A stretch of 64,000 bases of DNA from Verrucomicrobiota bacterium (GCA_018239845.1 JAFEGO010000054.1:62001-126000), one strand, 5' to 3'. Positions 11,401-26,400 are shown, counted from the first letter of the stretch. The notes: a model not told the origin generated them from the letters alone. Made by a program: numbers and translations.

Positions 11401-14400
11401 GCGCCGACAATGTTGAGCGTAAGGGTGAAGGGGACGCTCGTACCGCTGGTGTTAGTGGCGGTGAGCGTCACCACGAAATTGCCGGAGACCGTCGGCGAGC
11501 CGATGATGGCGCCGGTGGCGGTATTGAGCGTGAGACCGTCGGGCAGACCCACCGCGGCAAACGAGGTCGGCGAGTTGGTCGCCGTGATCTGGTAGCCGAA
11601 GCTGGACTTGGCGCGGATGGTGCCGACGGGCGCGGGCGCGCTGTTGATGACCGGCGCGGGCGCGACGACGGTGAGCGTGAGGGTGGCGCTGCCGGCTCCG
11701 CCGGTATTGCTGGCGCCGATGGTGATCACAAAGGTGCCGGAGGCCGTGGGCGTGCCGGAGATGAGGCCGGTGGCGGTGTTGAGCGTGAGGCCGGCAGGCA
11801 GGTTCAGGGCGGTGTAGGCCGTGGGGTTGTTGCTCGCGACGATCTGGTAGCTGTAGGCCGAGTTGAGCGGCGTGGCCGCGGTGGTCGCACCGGAGATCGC
11901 CGGAGCAACGATGCGCGGGTTGACGGTCAGCGAGGCGGGCGCGCTGACGGCATCGCCGACTGTGTTACTGGCCTTCACCGTGTAGCTGCCGGCATTCGTG
12001 CCGCTGGTGGCGGCGATGGTGTAAGTCGCAGCGTTGGCGCCGGCGATATCCGCGCCGTTTTTGCGCCACTGGTAGGTGGGTGCAGGTGTGCCGGTAGCGG
12101 CGGCGGTGAAGGTGACGCCACCGCCTTCGGTGACGGCCTGGCTGGCGGGCACGGTGGTGAAGGCAGGAGCGATGCCGGCGGCGTTGACCGTGAGCGCGGC
12201 GGCGTTGCTGATGGCGAAGCCGGCGGAGTTGCTTACCACGACGTTGTAGCTGCCGGAATCGGCGACCTGCGGACTCTGGATCGTGTAGGACGCGCCGGTG
12301 GCGCCGGCAATGGCCGAGCCGTTGCGCTGCCAGATGTAGGTGAGCGGGGCGGTGCCGGTGGCCGCGACTGTGAAGGTAACCGCGGTGCCGGCGGTGACCG
12401 TGGCGGCCGCAGGCTGCGTGGTGATCGCAGGCGCGGTGACGACGGGGTTGACCGTCAGGGTGGCCGCGTTGCTGGTGGCGTCGCCGGCGGTGTTGGACAC
12501 AAATACGGTGTAGGAACCGGCGTTGGCGGACTGCGCGTTGGCAATGACGTAAACGGAGCTGGTGGCCCCGACGATGGCGTTGCCATTCAGGCGCCACTGG
12601 TAGCTGAGCGGCGCGGTGCCGTCGGCGGTGACGATGAAGGCGGCGGTATTGCCGGCGGTGACGGTCTGGTTGACCGGCTGCGAGGTGATGGTGGGCTTGA
12701 CCACCAGGGCGTTGACCGTGAGGACCGCCACGCTGCTGGTGACGGCGCTGACGCTGTTGGTGACGCGGACGGCGTAGTTGCCGCTGTCGCCGACCACAGG
12801 GTTGCCCAGCGTGAGCGTGGCGTTGGTGGCGCCGGCGAGATCGACACCGTTCTTCTGCCACTGATACGTCGGGGCGGGCGTGCCGGTGGCGACGACCGCG
12901 AGGGTCACCGGCGTGCCGGCCGTGACCGTCTGGGCGACCGGCTGCGTGGTGATGGCGGGCGCGACGGGCACGGGGTTGACCGCGAGGTTGGCGAAGCCGC
13001 TGGTGACGGAACCAGCGGCATTGGTCGCAACGACGGTGTAAACGCCCGCGGCATCGAGGCTGACGCTAGTAAGCGTGAGCGTGGTCGAGGTGGCGCCCTG
13101 GAGATTGATACCGTTCTTTTGCCACTGGTAGGTCGGAGCGGGATTGCCGCTCGCCGCCGCCGTGAACGTGACATTGGCCCCGACGGTGACCGTCTGGCCG
13201 ACAGGCTGGGTGGTGATCGCCGGGGCGATGTTGAAGGAGAGCACCGCGCCGGGGCTCGTGATGGAAGTCACGACATTGGTGGCGACCACGGAGTATTCGC
13301 CGGCGTCACTGAACTGGGCGCTGGCGATCGTGTACGAGGCCGAGGTGGCGCCGGCGATGGCAGCGCCGTTCTTCCGCCACTGATAGGTCGGAGCGGGACT
13401 GCCGCTCGCGGCCGCGGTGAAGGTCACGCTGGTGCCGGTGAAGACAATCTGTGCCGTGGGCACCGTGGTAAACACCGGCGGAGTGTTGACGGTAAGCGTG
13501 GCAGTGGCGCTGCTGACGGTACCCGCCGTGTTCTTGGCGAGGACAGCATAGGACCCGGCATCGCCCGGCTGCGCATTGGAGATCGTGTACGTACCCGAGG
13601 TGGCGCCATCGATGGCGGTGCCATTCTTAACCCACTGGTAAGTCGGCGCGGGGTTGCCGCTCGCGACCGCAGTGAAGGTGACATTGGCCCCGGCGGTAAC
13701 GGTCTGGCTGATGGGCTGCGTGGTGAAGACGGACGCGGTGTAAACCGTGAGCGTAGCAGCCGAGCTGGTCACCGTGCCGGCGACGTTGGAGACATCCACG
13801 GTATAGGAACCGGCGGACGCGGGGGTGACGCCCTGAAGCGTGAGAGTCGCATCGGTGGCACCCGCGATCGCCGCATTATCCTTCTTCCACTGATAGGTCG
13901 GAGCGGGGCTGCCGGTGGCGACGACAGTGAACGAGACGCTCGCGCCGGAAATGACACTCGAGCCAACAGGCTGCGTGGAAATGACTGGTGCCGTGTTGAC
14001 CGTGAGGGTGGCGGCAGCGCTTTCGGTGGAGCTCACCGCGTTGGTCGCGACGACGGTGTAGGTCGTGGCGTCGGAGGGCTGGACGCTGGTGATCGTGTAC
14101 GTGGCCGCCGTAGCGCCGGCGATGACCGAGCCGTTCTTCTTCCACTGATAGGTCGGAGCGGGATTGCCGCTCGCGGCCGCAGTGAAGGTGACATTGGTGC
14201 CAGCGGTGACCGACTGGCTGGCGGGCTGGGTGGTGAACGCCGGGGCGGTGTTGAACACGAGGACCGCGCCGGGGCTCGTGACCGAGGTCACGGCATTGGT
14301 GATGACGACGGTGTATTCGCCGGCGTCGCTCAGCTGGGCGCTGGCAATCGTGTAGGTGGCCGAGGTGGCGCCGGCGATATCCACGCCATTCTTCCGCCAC

Positions 14401-17400
14401 TGGTAGGTCGGGGCCGGGCTGCCGCTCGCAGCCGCGGTGAAGGTGACGGTAGCGCCGACCAGGACAGTCTGGCCCGTGGGATTGGTCGTGAAGGCGGGCG
14501 GCGTGTTGACCGTCAGCGTGGCGGCGGAGCTGGTGACCAAGCCGACGGCGTTGGCGACATCGACGGCGTAGCTGCCGGCATCACCCGAGGTAACCGACTG
14601 GAGCACGAGCGTGGCACCGGTCTGGCCCTGGAGCGCGGTCGTACCCTTCTTCCATTGATAGGTGAGCGTACCGGTGCCCGAGGCGACGACGGAGAACGTG
14701 GCGTTCTGGCCGGCCGTGACCGTCGCGCTGAGCGGCTGCGTGGTGATGGTCGGCGCAACGTTGACAGTGACGACGGCGGCGGTGCTGGTGACCGTGCCCT
14801 GCGAGTTGCTGACCTGCACGGTGTAGCTGCCAACGTCAGCGGACGTGGCGGCACCAATCGTGTAGGACGCACCGGTGGCACCGGCGATCGGCGTAGCGCC
14901 GAGGTACCACTGGTAGGCCGGGGCCGGATTGCCAGTGGCGGTCACCGTGAGGGTGAGCGACTTGCCGGCGTTGACCGAGGCGGTGGCGGCGGGCTGGGCC
15001 GTGATGACGGGAGCCGTCAGCGCAGGACCCGTCGAGGACGGGGCGAGACGCGTAAGGACATAGGGGAAGACATCGTCGCTCTTCGCGAAGCTGCCGCCGA
15101 CATAGGCGCTGCCGTCGTTGCCGAAGGCAATGGCGATCTTGGCATCGCCATCATCGGGCGGAAGCAGCCCGAAGGGACGCCAGGCAATGTCGGTGGCGAA
15201 GGTGGGATCGACGGTGCCATCGGTATTAAGACGGGCGATACCATTGGCGACGGCACCGTTGTAAGTGTTAAACACACCCGCGACCCAGTACTTGCCATCG
15301 GGCGCGACGCCGACGGCGCGGAGGCCGCTGTCGTCCGGTGCGCGGGCGACGGTGGAGGGGCGGGCGATCGAGAACGTGGGATCGACGGAGCCATCGGCGT
15401 TGAGCCGGGCGAGCTGGTAGGTGGCCACGCCGCCGATGGAGGTGATGTTGCCACCGATGAGGATCTTGCCGTCGGACTGGACGATGGCCTTCTGGTACGG
15501 GCCGTCGCTGACCTGGAGGCCGCTAACACTGACGGAGCTGGTGCCATCGGTCACTTGGAAGGTCGTTTGATTGAGGCTGGCCGGGAGCGTCGGAGTGACG
15601 AAGGTCTGGTCGAGCGAGCCATCCGCATTGAAACGGAGGAGCGTGACGTTGACCGAGGACATGCCGAAGGGATAGACGGCCTGCGCATTCTGGCCGGCCG
15701 TACCGGGGGTGGCGGAAACAAGGACGCGGCCATCGGGGTAAACTGCGAGCGGCGCGAACCGGCCCTCGACGATGCGCGTGATGGAACCGCTGCCGTTGCG
15801 ATAGACCGCGCCATAGTTGTTGGCGGCCGGCACGAAGGAGGTGTCCACGGAGCCGTCAGGATTGATGCGCTGGAAGTAAGCGCTGCCGTTGACGATCTGC
15901 TGGGCGTAGCCGGAGCCGACGATGAGCTTGCTGCCGGGCGCGAGAAGCACCTCGGAATCGCCGCCGATAACCCCGGCGGCGGTGGCGTCGAGCACGAAGG
16001 TGCTGTCAACCGTACCATCGGTGTTATAAAGCTGGATACCACCGACGGAGGAGAGGTAGGTCGGGCCGACCTGCGTGCCGAGGATGAGCTTGCCGTCGGC
16101 GCGGAGGTAGCCGCCATTGGCACCCTTGAGGCCGGACGGGCCGGTGAGGTTGAGGGTGGTGAGCGAACCGTCGGTGTTGAAGCGGGCCGCGGCGACGCGG
16201 GCCGTGCCGTTGACCGTGTCGAAGGCGCCGATCACCACGGGCAGCCCGTCGGCCCCGACGGAGAGATCGAAGTCCTGGTAAACCTCGCCTTGGAAAGTCG
16301 GCGGGGTGAAGGTGGAGTCGATGGAGCCGTCGGCGTTGAAGCGAACACAGGCCGGAACGGACGCGCCGTTGATCTTGATGCCGAAATCAGCGGTGATGAC
16401 CTGTTTGCCGTCGGGCTGCGAGACGAGCCAGTAGGACTCGGGCTGGGCAGTCGAGATCAAGGGGCCCGAAGGCAAGGTGATCTGCGGACGCACGAAGCTG
16501 GAATCGGCCACGCCATCGGCCGTGTAGCGGGCGACCGTGCCACCCACGATGGTGAAGCTGTCGTCGGCCGCGAGGTTGAGGAGGCGCGGGCGGACGACCT
16601 GGCCGGCGCTGGCCTGGGTGATGAGCGGGAACGTCGTGTCCACCGCGCCCGTCGCGGTGAGGCGGAGGACGGCGCGGTTGACCGTGCCGCTGTCCGTCGT
16701 GAGGCGGAGGGTACCGCCCGCGATGAGGACCTTGCCGGCGTTGGCGCCCTGGGTCTGGACGGCGATGCCGCGGAGCTGACCATTGGGGAAGATAAAGCCG
16801 GAGGGGACGAAAGTGGTGTCCACCGCGCCGCTGGCGAGAAGGCGGGCGACGCCCACGCGGGTGACGCCATTGACGGTGATAAATGTACCCGCTATATAAA
16901 TACGGCCCGTGCCATCGAGGACCGGAGGCGCGAAGATGAAGCCGCTGTTACTGTCCAAAGTCGGCACTTGGAACGACGCATCGGCGGTGCCGTCGGCATT
17001 GAGGCGCGCGAGCGTGGTGTAGCCGTCGTAGTACTGGCCGCCGCCGTCGCTCGGGACCACGAGGAGCTTGCCGTCCGACTGCATGGTCATGAAGCGCGGC
17101 AGATTGCCGAACTTCGGCGACTGGTACGTGCTGTCGAGCGAGCCGTCGGTATTGAGCCGGAAGACCCGGAAGACGGGCGTGCCGTCGGAGTCGCCCTCCG
17201 TGGCGGCGCAGCCGCCAACGAGGAGCTTGCCATCGGACTGGAAGACGATGGCGATGGCGCTCGCGAGGACGCCGCCGGTGCGGAAGGAGGGATCGAGCGT
17301 GCCGTCGGCGTTGAGGCGGATGACAGCGCCGAGGCGCTGGCCGTTGGCCCCGGTGAGGTAGCCGCCGTTGACCCAGGTGGCGTAATACTTGCCGTCGGGC

Positions 17401-20400
17401 GCGAGAGTGATGCGGCTGGGATAAGCCGTCTGACGGAGCTGCGGCCGGGTGAAGGCGGGGTCCGCAAGGTAGGCACCGTTGCTCACCACGGTCACGAGGG
17501 CTGTACCACTGGTGAAATTGACGCCCGAGGTGGTGGCGCGAACCACGACATCGTAGGTGCCGGCGTTGGCCGCCGTAGCGCCGGACACGGTGTAGGTGGC
17601 GGAGGTGGCGCCCGCGATGGCGTTGCCGTTGAGCCGCCACTGGTAGGTGAGGTTTTCCACGCTCACCGCGGAGACGGAGAGATTGATCGTGCCGCCGGGG
17701 AGGACGGACTGCGAGAGCGGCGAGGCGGCGATCGTGGCCGCCGGGGGCGTATCGAGCGCGATGACCTTGTACTTGCTCGGATAGGACTCGCCGGGCGCGC
17801 CGACGGAGCCGAAGGCGTAGAGATTGCCGCCGGCGAGTTGGAGCGAGAGGTAGGTATTGGCGGCGTAATCCATCACGGAGATGGCGGGCGACCAGGAACT
17901 GTCGAAGCTGCCATCAGCGCGGAGGCGGAAGATACCGCTCGCGACGGCGTTGCCATTCCAGCGGTTGAGGCGGCCGCCGGCGTAGATGCGGCCCGTGGTG
18001 TCGGCCACCAGCGAGGCGACGTAGGGGCCGGCCGCGGGGTTGGCGGTGTAATCGATGCCGGAGCCGGTGAAGGAGTAGTCGGGCGAGCCGTCGGCATTGA
18101 GGCGGACGAGACCGCGCGGGACGCCGTTGCCGAAGTTGAAACGGCCGCCAAGGTACACCTGACCCGTGGGCGACTGCACGGCCGTGGCGATGAGATTGGC
18201 GTCGTAGGTGACGAGGTTGAACTGGGCCGTCACGCCAGTGGTGGGATCAAGGACAGGAGAAGTGAAGCCGGAGGACGGCGTAGCGTTACCGAAGTCCGGC
18301 GGGTTGAACGTGGAGTCGATCCCGCCGCCGGCCAGGAGGCGCAGGAGGCGGATGGAGCCATTCGTATCGGTGATGGTGACGAGCATACGCCCGTCGGGCA
18401 GGACCTGCAGCACCCGCAAGGCGCCGAGGGTGATCAGGCTGACGGAGTTGCCCGTCCCGCTGCGATCAACGCGGGCGAGGTTGGCCACGGAGGCCGCAAA
18501 GGCAGTGTCCACCGTGCCATCCGCCGCCAACCTCACGATGGCGCCGGAGGTGACGCCGGAGAGAGCCTGCGCCGCACCGACCCCGGAACTCGCGAGCAGG
18601 AGCTTGTTGCCGGGCGCGGCAAACAGCGCGGTGTTGCCGAGCGAGATGGTGGTCGGTACCTGCGGAGCGTAGGTGGAATCGAGCAGGCCCGCCGAGGTCA
18701 TGCGGATGAGCTGCGCCGCACCCGTGACAGCGTTGCCCCAGATCGCGTAGGTCTGGTCATTGCCGGCGGAGGCCACCGTGGCAAAAGTCTGACCGGGCAG
18801 CGGGAAGCCGGCCGAGCTGAGCTGAGGCTGGTTGGCCGCCGGCGAACCGTCGGCGCCGAAGAGCGCGACGCCGGGGACCGGCGTGCTGCCGTAGCGGTTG
18901 AAGTTGCCGGCCACGACGACACGGCCATCGCTGAGGACATTGGCCGAGGTCGGATAGAACGAGCGGCCCCAGCCGCCCGTCTGGAAGGAGAAGTCCGGAA
19001 CGCCCGCCGCGGAGAACGCGGCGATACCGCTGCCCCAGACGGGGATCGAGCCGCCCTGGCCATAGACCGTGCTGACAACCGGGACGTAGAGGCGGCCGTC
19101 AGACCCGGCCGTGAGCCAGAAGGCCTCGGGCGTCATCGCGTGCGGCGTGAAGCTTGAGTCGATGGAGCCGTCGGCGTTGAAGCGGATGATGCGGTCGCTG
19201 ACACCGAGGAACTGGTCGCCGGCCTGCATGAGCACGGCGCGGATGGCGACGCCGGGGTTGCCCGTCAGGCCGGTGGCGCTGCGCAAGGGCTGGGCAAAGG
19301 TGGTGTCAAAAGTGCCATCGACATTGAACCGGATCGCCATGACGGGATCAGCATTGCTGCCGCGGGCGGTGTAGCGGATGCCCTGGCCGGTGGCCACGAT
19401 ACGGCCGTCGCTCTGGAAGGAGACAGTGCGGATGGCCCCGTAGGCGTAGCCCGCCGGGTACACCGAGGGAGTGCCGAAGGTCGTGTCGAGCGCGCCTGTG
19501 CTGCTGAGGCGGGCGAGGCCATAGATGGTAGTGCCGTTAATGCTGTTAAAACTGCCCGCGAGGTAGATGCGGCCCTGCGTGTCAGCGGGGTTGATGGCCG
19601 GCGGCCAGAACACAACGGTGCCGCTATTAAGGGTGACGGCGGAGAAGGTGCTGTCGTAGGAGCCGTTCGCGTTGAGGCGCAGCACCGTGGGATTGGTGTA
19701 GTTGATCGCAGAGGACGGAGCATTGCCGTTGGCGTTGTCGGTGGCGGCCACCAGCACGCGGCCATCCTTCTGCAACGTGAGGAAGCGGATCCCGTAATTG
19801 AAGAGAGGGGCGTTGAAGGACGAGTCCACGGCACCGGTGGCGGGATCGACCCGGATGACCGTGCTGGCATCGCCGGTATCGACGGAGAGGAGGAGCTTGC
19901 CGTCGGGCTGGGTCACGGCGAAGGCGACCCGGTGGTAGCGCCGGTCGAGCTTGAAGGCCGGATCGACGGTGCCGTCGCTCTCATGGAGGCGGGCGAGCTG
20001 GCCGACGAACTTGCCGCCCACCATGTCCAGGCCGCTCTGCGCCGTCGTCCAAGGCAGATAAACGCCGCCCTGGCCGTCGTGCACGGTGCGGCCCGGGGAA
20101 AGATCCGGGGAATCGGGCGTGGCCTGCTGCCAGAACAGCGCGTCAGCCGGGAGCAGCGTGAGCGTGGCGGCGGAGCTCGTGACCGAGGCCGAGGGATTGG
20201 TCGTGGAAACGGTGACGGAATAGCTCCCGGCATCGGCCGCCGTGAGGCCGGTCAGGCTGAGGTCGGCGGCGGTGCCACCGGTGACGTTGGTGCCGTCCTT
20301 CTTCCATTGATAGGCAATCGTGCCGGTACCGGTCGCGGAGACATGGAAATCAACGCGGCCACCAAGGACGGCGCGCTGACCGACCGGCTGGTCGAGGATG

Positions 20401-23400
20401 AGCGGCGTGACGGGCGTGAGGGACGCCGGAGCGCTGGTGACGCTGCCGTAGACATTCGTGATCACGACGGTGTAGGCGCCGTAGTCGCCCAGGCCGATGT
20501 TGCTCACGGTGAGGGCGCCGCCGGTGGCGCCGGCGATGTTCACGCCGTTCTTCTGCCACTGATAGGTGAGATTGTTCCCGGTGGCGGTGACGCTGAAGGT
20601 CACGCTGCCCGCCGGATCGGCGGATTGGGCCACAGGCGCGGCCATGATGACCGGCACCGGCGCAGCCTCGAGGAGGACGAGGCCCGAGTAGGTGCCCTCG
20701 GCAAAATCGAAACGACCACCGCTCGCCAGCAGCGTGCCGTCGGCAAGATAGTTGAGCTGCGCGGTCGTCGGAATGCCGAGCCCGAGCAGGGCGGTCGGGA
20801 CATTGAAGGCGGTGTCCACCGTGCCATTGGCATTGGCGCGGTTGAAGAAGCTGCGGTTGGCGCCGCCGAAGGAGGTGAAGTTGCCTAGCGTGACAACCTT
20901 GCCGTCGCTCTGCGGGAGAATGGCGTAAACGGAGTTGTTGTACTGCGTGGTGGGAGCATACGAGCCGTCCAGCGCACCGGCGGAGGTGAGGAGGACGAGG
21001 TCGGAGCGCTGGACGCCGTTGAAGGTGATGAAGGCGCCGCCGACCCAGATGCGGCCGTCGATGCGCGGGACGACGGAGTAAACCGAGCCATTGGCGGCGG
21101 TGCCGGCCTGGAGCGAAGTGTCGGCCGTGCCATCGGCATTGAGGCGGATGAAGTCGCCGGTCGCGGTGCCATTGTAGGTGTTGAAGAAGCCGCCAGCGAG
21201 GATCTTGCCGTCGGTCTGCACCCGGACGGTGTTCACGGTGTTGTTGAAACCGGTGCCGGTGGTGGCAAAGGTGCCGTCCAACGTGCCATCGGTATTCAGC
21301 CGGGCAAGACGCGTGACACCCGTCGTGACCGAGCCGTTGTTGTACGTGGTGAAATTGCCGCCAACCAGAAGCTTGCCGTTGGCCTGGAGCGTGAGGGCCG
21401 TGACGCTGCCGTTGAAGCTGGTGACAAAACCGGCGTCGAAGGTGCCGTCGGCGTTGAGACGGATGAGGTTCGCGCGGCCGGTGAAGACGTTGTTGAAGCC
21501 GCTGAAATTGCCGCCGACGTACAGCTTGCCGTCCGGTTGGGCTGCGAGGGTGTTGACCGGGCTGTTGAAGCCGACGCCGAGCGCGGTCGCATACGTAGTA
21601 TCGGTCGAACCATCGGCATTGAGGCGCGCGAGGTTGGTGGTGGAAACGTCGTTGGACCAGAGGAAGGAGCCGCCGATGAGCCACTGTCCGCTGGCGAGCG
21701 GGACGACGGCGTTGACCGTGCCGGGCTGACGGAGGCCGGCCGAGACGCCGGCATCGACGGTGCCATCGGTATTGAACTTGGCGATGCCGGTGTGGGCGAC
21801 ACCGCCCGCCTGGGTAAAGAAGCCGCTGGCCGCGATCTTGCCGTCGGTGAGGACGGCGACGGCGGTGACGTTGCTGTTGGTGGAGCCGGCGAAGGTCGTG
21901 TCCACGGTGCCGTCAGCGGGATTCACGCGGGCGACAAACGAGCGCGTGGCTCCGGCGTAATTGCCAAAAAGACCGCCGATGATGATCTTGCCGGTGCTGT
22001 CGAGCGCGATGCTGTTGACCGTACTGTTGGGCCCGGCGTTGGTGGGCAGGAAGGTGCTGTCGAGCGTGCCATCGGCGTTGATCCGAGCGAGGAAGAGACG
22101 GCTCGTACCATTGTAGGTACCGAAGGCGCCGCCGATGATGATCTTCCCCGTGCCATCGAGCACGACGGCGTTGACGGCGGAATTGGCCCCGGAGCCGCTG
22201 GCCGTGCTGAAGGCCGTGTCGAGCGTGCCGTCGGCATTCAGGCGGGCGAGGCGGGAGGCCGTGGTGGTGGAGTTGAAGGTCGCAAAATTACCGCCGATGA
22301 CGACCTTGCCGTCGCCTTGGATCGCAAGGGCGTTGACGGCGCCATTGAGACCGGTGGTGGCGCCGAACGAGTTGTCGAGCGAACCGTCGGCATTCAGACG
22401 GGCGACGTCGAGCCGCGTGGTCCCGTTGTAATTGTTGAAATTGCCGCCGGCGACGATCCTACCGTCGGTCTGGAGCGCGAGCGCGTTGACCGCGGCATTG
22501 AAGCCGGTGCCGGCCGCGAAGGTGGTGTCGAGCGTGCCGTTGGAGTTGAGGCGCGCGATGAAGTTGCGGCTGACGCCGCCCACAAGGCGGAACGAGCCGC
22601 CGATGACGAGCTTGCCGTCGGCCTGGGCCACGGCAGCCAGGATGTTGCCGGTGATCACCGGCGTGACGAACGTGGTGTCCAGCGCGCCGCTGGCGAGAAA
22701 ACGGACGGCACCGTTATACACCGTGCCGTCGATGCGGGTGAAGGAGCCGAGAGCGTAGAAACCGCCACCGGTAACCGGAATGATGGAGTAGGCGTTGCCG
22801 ATACCCTCGATGCGGGGGTTGAAGGTGCTCCTGGGGCGGAGGACATTCGGGTAGCTGGCGGGTACCGTGGTCACCTGAGCGACACTGGAAACGATCGAGG
22901 TGAGGCCGTTGGAAACGACCACGTCATAGAGACCGGCGTCGGCGAGGGTGACGTTGTTGACCTGATAAGTCGCGCTGGTGGCCCCGGAGATCGGCATGCC
23001 GAACTTGCGCCACTGGTAGGTGATCGAGCCGCTGCCGCTCGCCCCGACGACGAGGCTGCGGCTCGCGCCAAGCGTCCACGAGGAGCTCAGCGGCTGGGTC
23101 CCGATCGTGGGCGCCGGCGAGGAGCCGGTCAGCGTGACGGGCGAACTGGTGACGCTGCCGTAAAGATTGGTGACCGTGACGGTGTAGGTTCCCGCGTTGG
23201 CGATCGTGACGCTGTTGAGCGTGAGGCTGGAACCGGTGCCGCCGGAGACAGCGACGCCATCCTTGAACCACTGGTAGGCGAGATTCTCACCCGTGGCGGT
23301 GACGCTGAATGTGATGTTTTCACCACCCGCGGCGGTCTGCGAGACGGGCTGGGTCGTGATGGCCGGGACCGGCGCGGACTCAAGGAGGATGAGGCCGGAG

Positions 23401-26400
23401 AAGACACCTTCGGCAAAATCAAAACGGCTGCCGCCGACAAGGAAGTTGCCATCGGGGGTACCCACAACCGGGGCCGTCGGCGTGGGCGGAGAGACGACCA
23501 CCTGCGCGGACGGCACATTGAAACCCGTATCCAGCGTGCCGTTGGCATTGAGCCGGGCGAAGACGTTGCGCGTGGTGCCACTGTAGGAGGTAAAGTTGCC
23601 GAAGGCGACGATCTTGGCGTCGGATTGCAGGGCGAGACCGGCGACGTAGTTGTTGAAAGCGTTGTTGTTCGGCGGGGCGAAGGTGGTGTCGATCGCGCCG
23701 GTGGAGGTCAGCGAGGCGATGTTGCTGCGGTTGGTGCCGTTATACTGGGGGAAGAAGCCGCCCGCCACGATCCGGCCATCCGCCTGCAGGGCGAGGGTGT
23801 TGACGCCGGAAAGGAACCCGCTGCCGGACGTCGTGATAAACGCGGTGTCGGGCGAGCCGTCGGCATTGAGCCGCGCGATGTTGCCGACATTCAGCCCGTT
23901 GATGGTGGCGAAGGAGCCGCTGACCAGAATCTTGCCGTCGGACTGGAGGCGGACGATCGAGGGGTAGGTGCCGTTGATGCCCGTGCCCACGGCGGAGGAG
24001 AAGCCGGTGTCGACGGTGCCATCGGCATTGAGCCGCGCGATCCGATTGGTCAATGCAGCGGAACCAGTATAGGCGGTGAAGGTACCGACGGCGATGATCC
24101 GGCCATCCGGTTGAAGGGCCAGCCCGCTGACGAGGGCGTTGAAGTTGCTGCCGTTGGCGAAGGAGCCATCGAGCACGCCGCTGGCATTGAGCCGGACGAG
24201 CGAGCCGCAGTTGGCCCCGTTGAAAGTGGAGAAATTGCCGCCGACGACGATCCGTCCGTCGGGCTGGGCGAGGAGCGCGTACACGTTGCCGCCAGGGCCG
24301 TAGAACGAGCCGGTGCCGAAGGAAGTATCAACCGTGCCATTGGCATTGATCCGGGCGAGGTTGGAGACGGGCGCGTCGTTGACGAAGCTGAAGCCGCCGC
24401 CGATGACATACTGGCCGTTGGCCACGGGTACGATGGCGGATACAATGCCCGGCGCGTGCATCGCGGCGGTGAGGCCGGGGTCGACCGTGCCATCCGTCGC
24501 GAATTTGACGATGCCGTGGTGGGCGAGGTTGTTGATGGTGACCCAGCCGCCGCTGACGACGACCTTGCCGTCGGTCATGACCCCGAGCACACTGGGCGTG
24601 CTGGGCATGTTGGGGGTGAAGGTAGAGTCAAGAGCACCCGTCGCGCCGTTTACCCGCGCGAGGGCAAAACGGTTCATGCCGCCGTAGGCGCCGAAGTAGC
24701 CGCCGACGTAGAGATTGCCCGAGGCGGCGTCGCGCGCCAGGCTGTTGACGGTGAAGGCGGGGCCGGCATTGGCGGGCAGGAAAGCGGTGTCACGCGCGCC
24801 GGCGGAGGTGAGGCGCATGAGGTAGCCCGCGGCCGCGGTGTTGAAATTGGAGAACTGGCCGCCCACGACGATGCCGGTGGCGTCGAGGACGACGACATTG
24901 ACCGTGGAATCGAAACCGGTGCCAAGAGCCGTGGCGAACGCGGTGTCGAGCGAACCATCGGTATTCAAACGGGCCAGACGGTTGGCCGTTGTGGTGCCGA
25001 AATTGGTGAAAGTGCCGCCGACCACGGCCTTGCCGTCGGCCTGGAGCACGAGGGTGCTGACGGTGCCGTTGAGCCCGTTGGTGGCGCTGCCGTAGCCGGT
25101 ATCGAGCGAGCCATCGGGGTTGAGCCGCGCGACATCAAGGCGGTTGGTATTGTTGTAGTTAGTGAAGTTGCCGCCGGCGAGAATCCGGCCATCGGTTTGG
25201 ACCGCGAGGGCGTTGACCGTCGCGTTGAAGCCGGTGCCGGGATTAAAGGCCTGATCGAGCGTGCCGTCGGTATTGAGCCGCGCGATATTGTTGCGGGCGA
25301 CGCCACCCACGAGGCGGAAGTTGCCGCCGATGACGAGCTTGCCATCAGCTTGGACCGCGGCGGACCAGATGGTACCGGCCACCGTGGCCGGCGTGTAGGC
25401 GGTGTCGACCGCACCCGTGCCGAGGAAACGCGCGATGCCAGGGGAGACAGTGCCGTCGATACGGGTGAAGGAGCCCACCACGTAGAAGCCGCCGCCGCTG
25501 ATCGGGACGATGGCGTTGGCCCCGCCGGCATACTCCACGCGGGCAAAATTCGGGCGGGCCCGGTAGATCGAGCCGTAGTTGGCGGGCGTGACGTCGATCT
25601 GCACCGGCACCGATGCCGTAGTGCTCGCCCCGTCGGAGACGACGACATCGTAGGCGCCGGCATCGGTGGCGCTCACCCCCGTCAACGTGAGGGTGGCGGC
25701 GGAGGCGACGGCGAGATTCTGGCCGTTTTTGCGCCACTGGTAGGTGAGCGCGCCGGCGCTGTTGGAGGTGGCCGCCACAGTGAGCGTGCGCGAGCCGCCG
25801 ACAGCGGTGGCCCCGCCCACGGGCTGCAGCGTGATGGTCGGAGGCTTGGCCGTGCCCATGAAACGGGCGACCCCGCGGGGCGAGCCGTTGTTGAGGCTCA
25901 CGAGCGAGGCGTTCAAATAGACGCTGCCGTTGTCGCCAATGGTGAGGCGGGTGGCCCCGGAGCCGCCGGGATAGCCGGTGGTGCCGTTGAGACCGAACGT
26001 GGTATCTATAACTCCACTACTTGTAACGCGGTAGGCCGGGCCGCCGGAAAAGTCGCCGGTGACGATGAATTTCCCGTCCTCCTGGAGGACAACCTGGTTG
26101 ATCGCCGCATCGACCGCGGCGGGCATCGCGAAGGAGGTGGCGTGGATGTTGCCGGAGTCGGGGTCGATGATGGCGAAGCGGTTGACGGCCGTGCCGTTGT
26201 ACGAGGTGAAGCTGCCGTAGATCACGAGCCGGCCGTCGGCCAGGTAGAGGAAACCGGTGATCGCGCCGCCGGACGGACCCGCAGGATTAAAGCTGGGATC
26301 ACGCGTGCCGTCGCCATTCAGGCGGACAAGACCCGGAATCGACTGACCGCCATAAGTGCCGTATGAGGTGCCGTTGAACCCGACCGCGACCAGCAGGTCC

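Noticed and set aside
11915..15015. Regular ~255-bp periodicity considered as a CRISPR or non-coding satellite
   Set aside because: The period is a whole number of codons, units diverge in a protein-like way with conserved YQW and DAG motifs, and no short identical repeats with unique spacers exist.
8223..19157. Very long plus-strand open frame (over 3600 codons) opposite the giant gene, and similar ones at 21537-26366, 48012-53726 and 53838-59600
   Set aside because: They mirror the codon structure of the repeat genes on the other strand, have Arg/Gly/Asp-rich monotonous translations without domains, and start at arbitrary points. High-GC repeats produce such antisense frames automatically.
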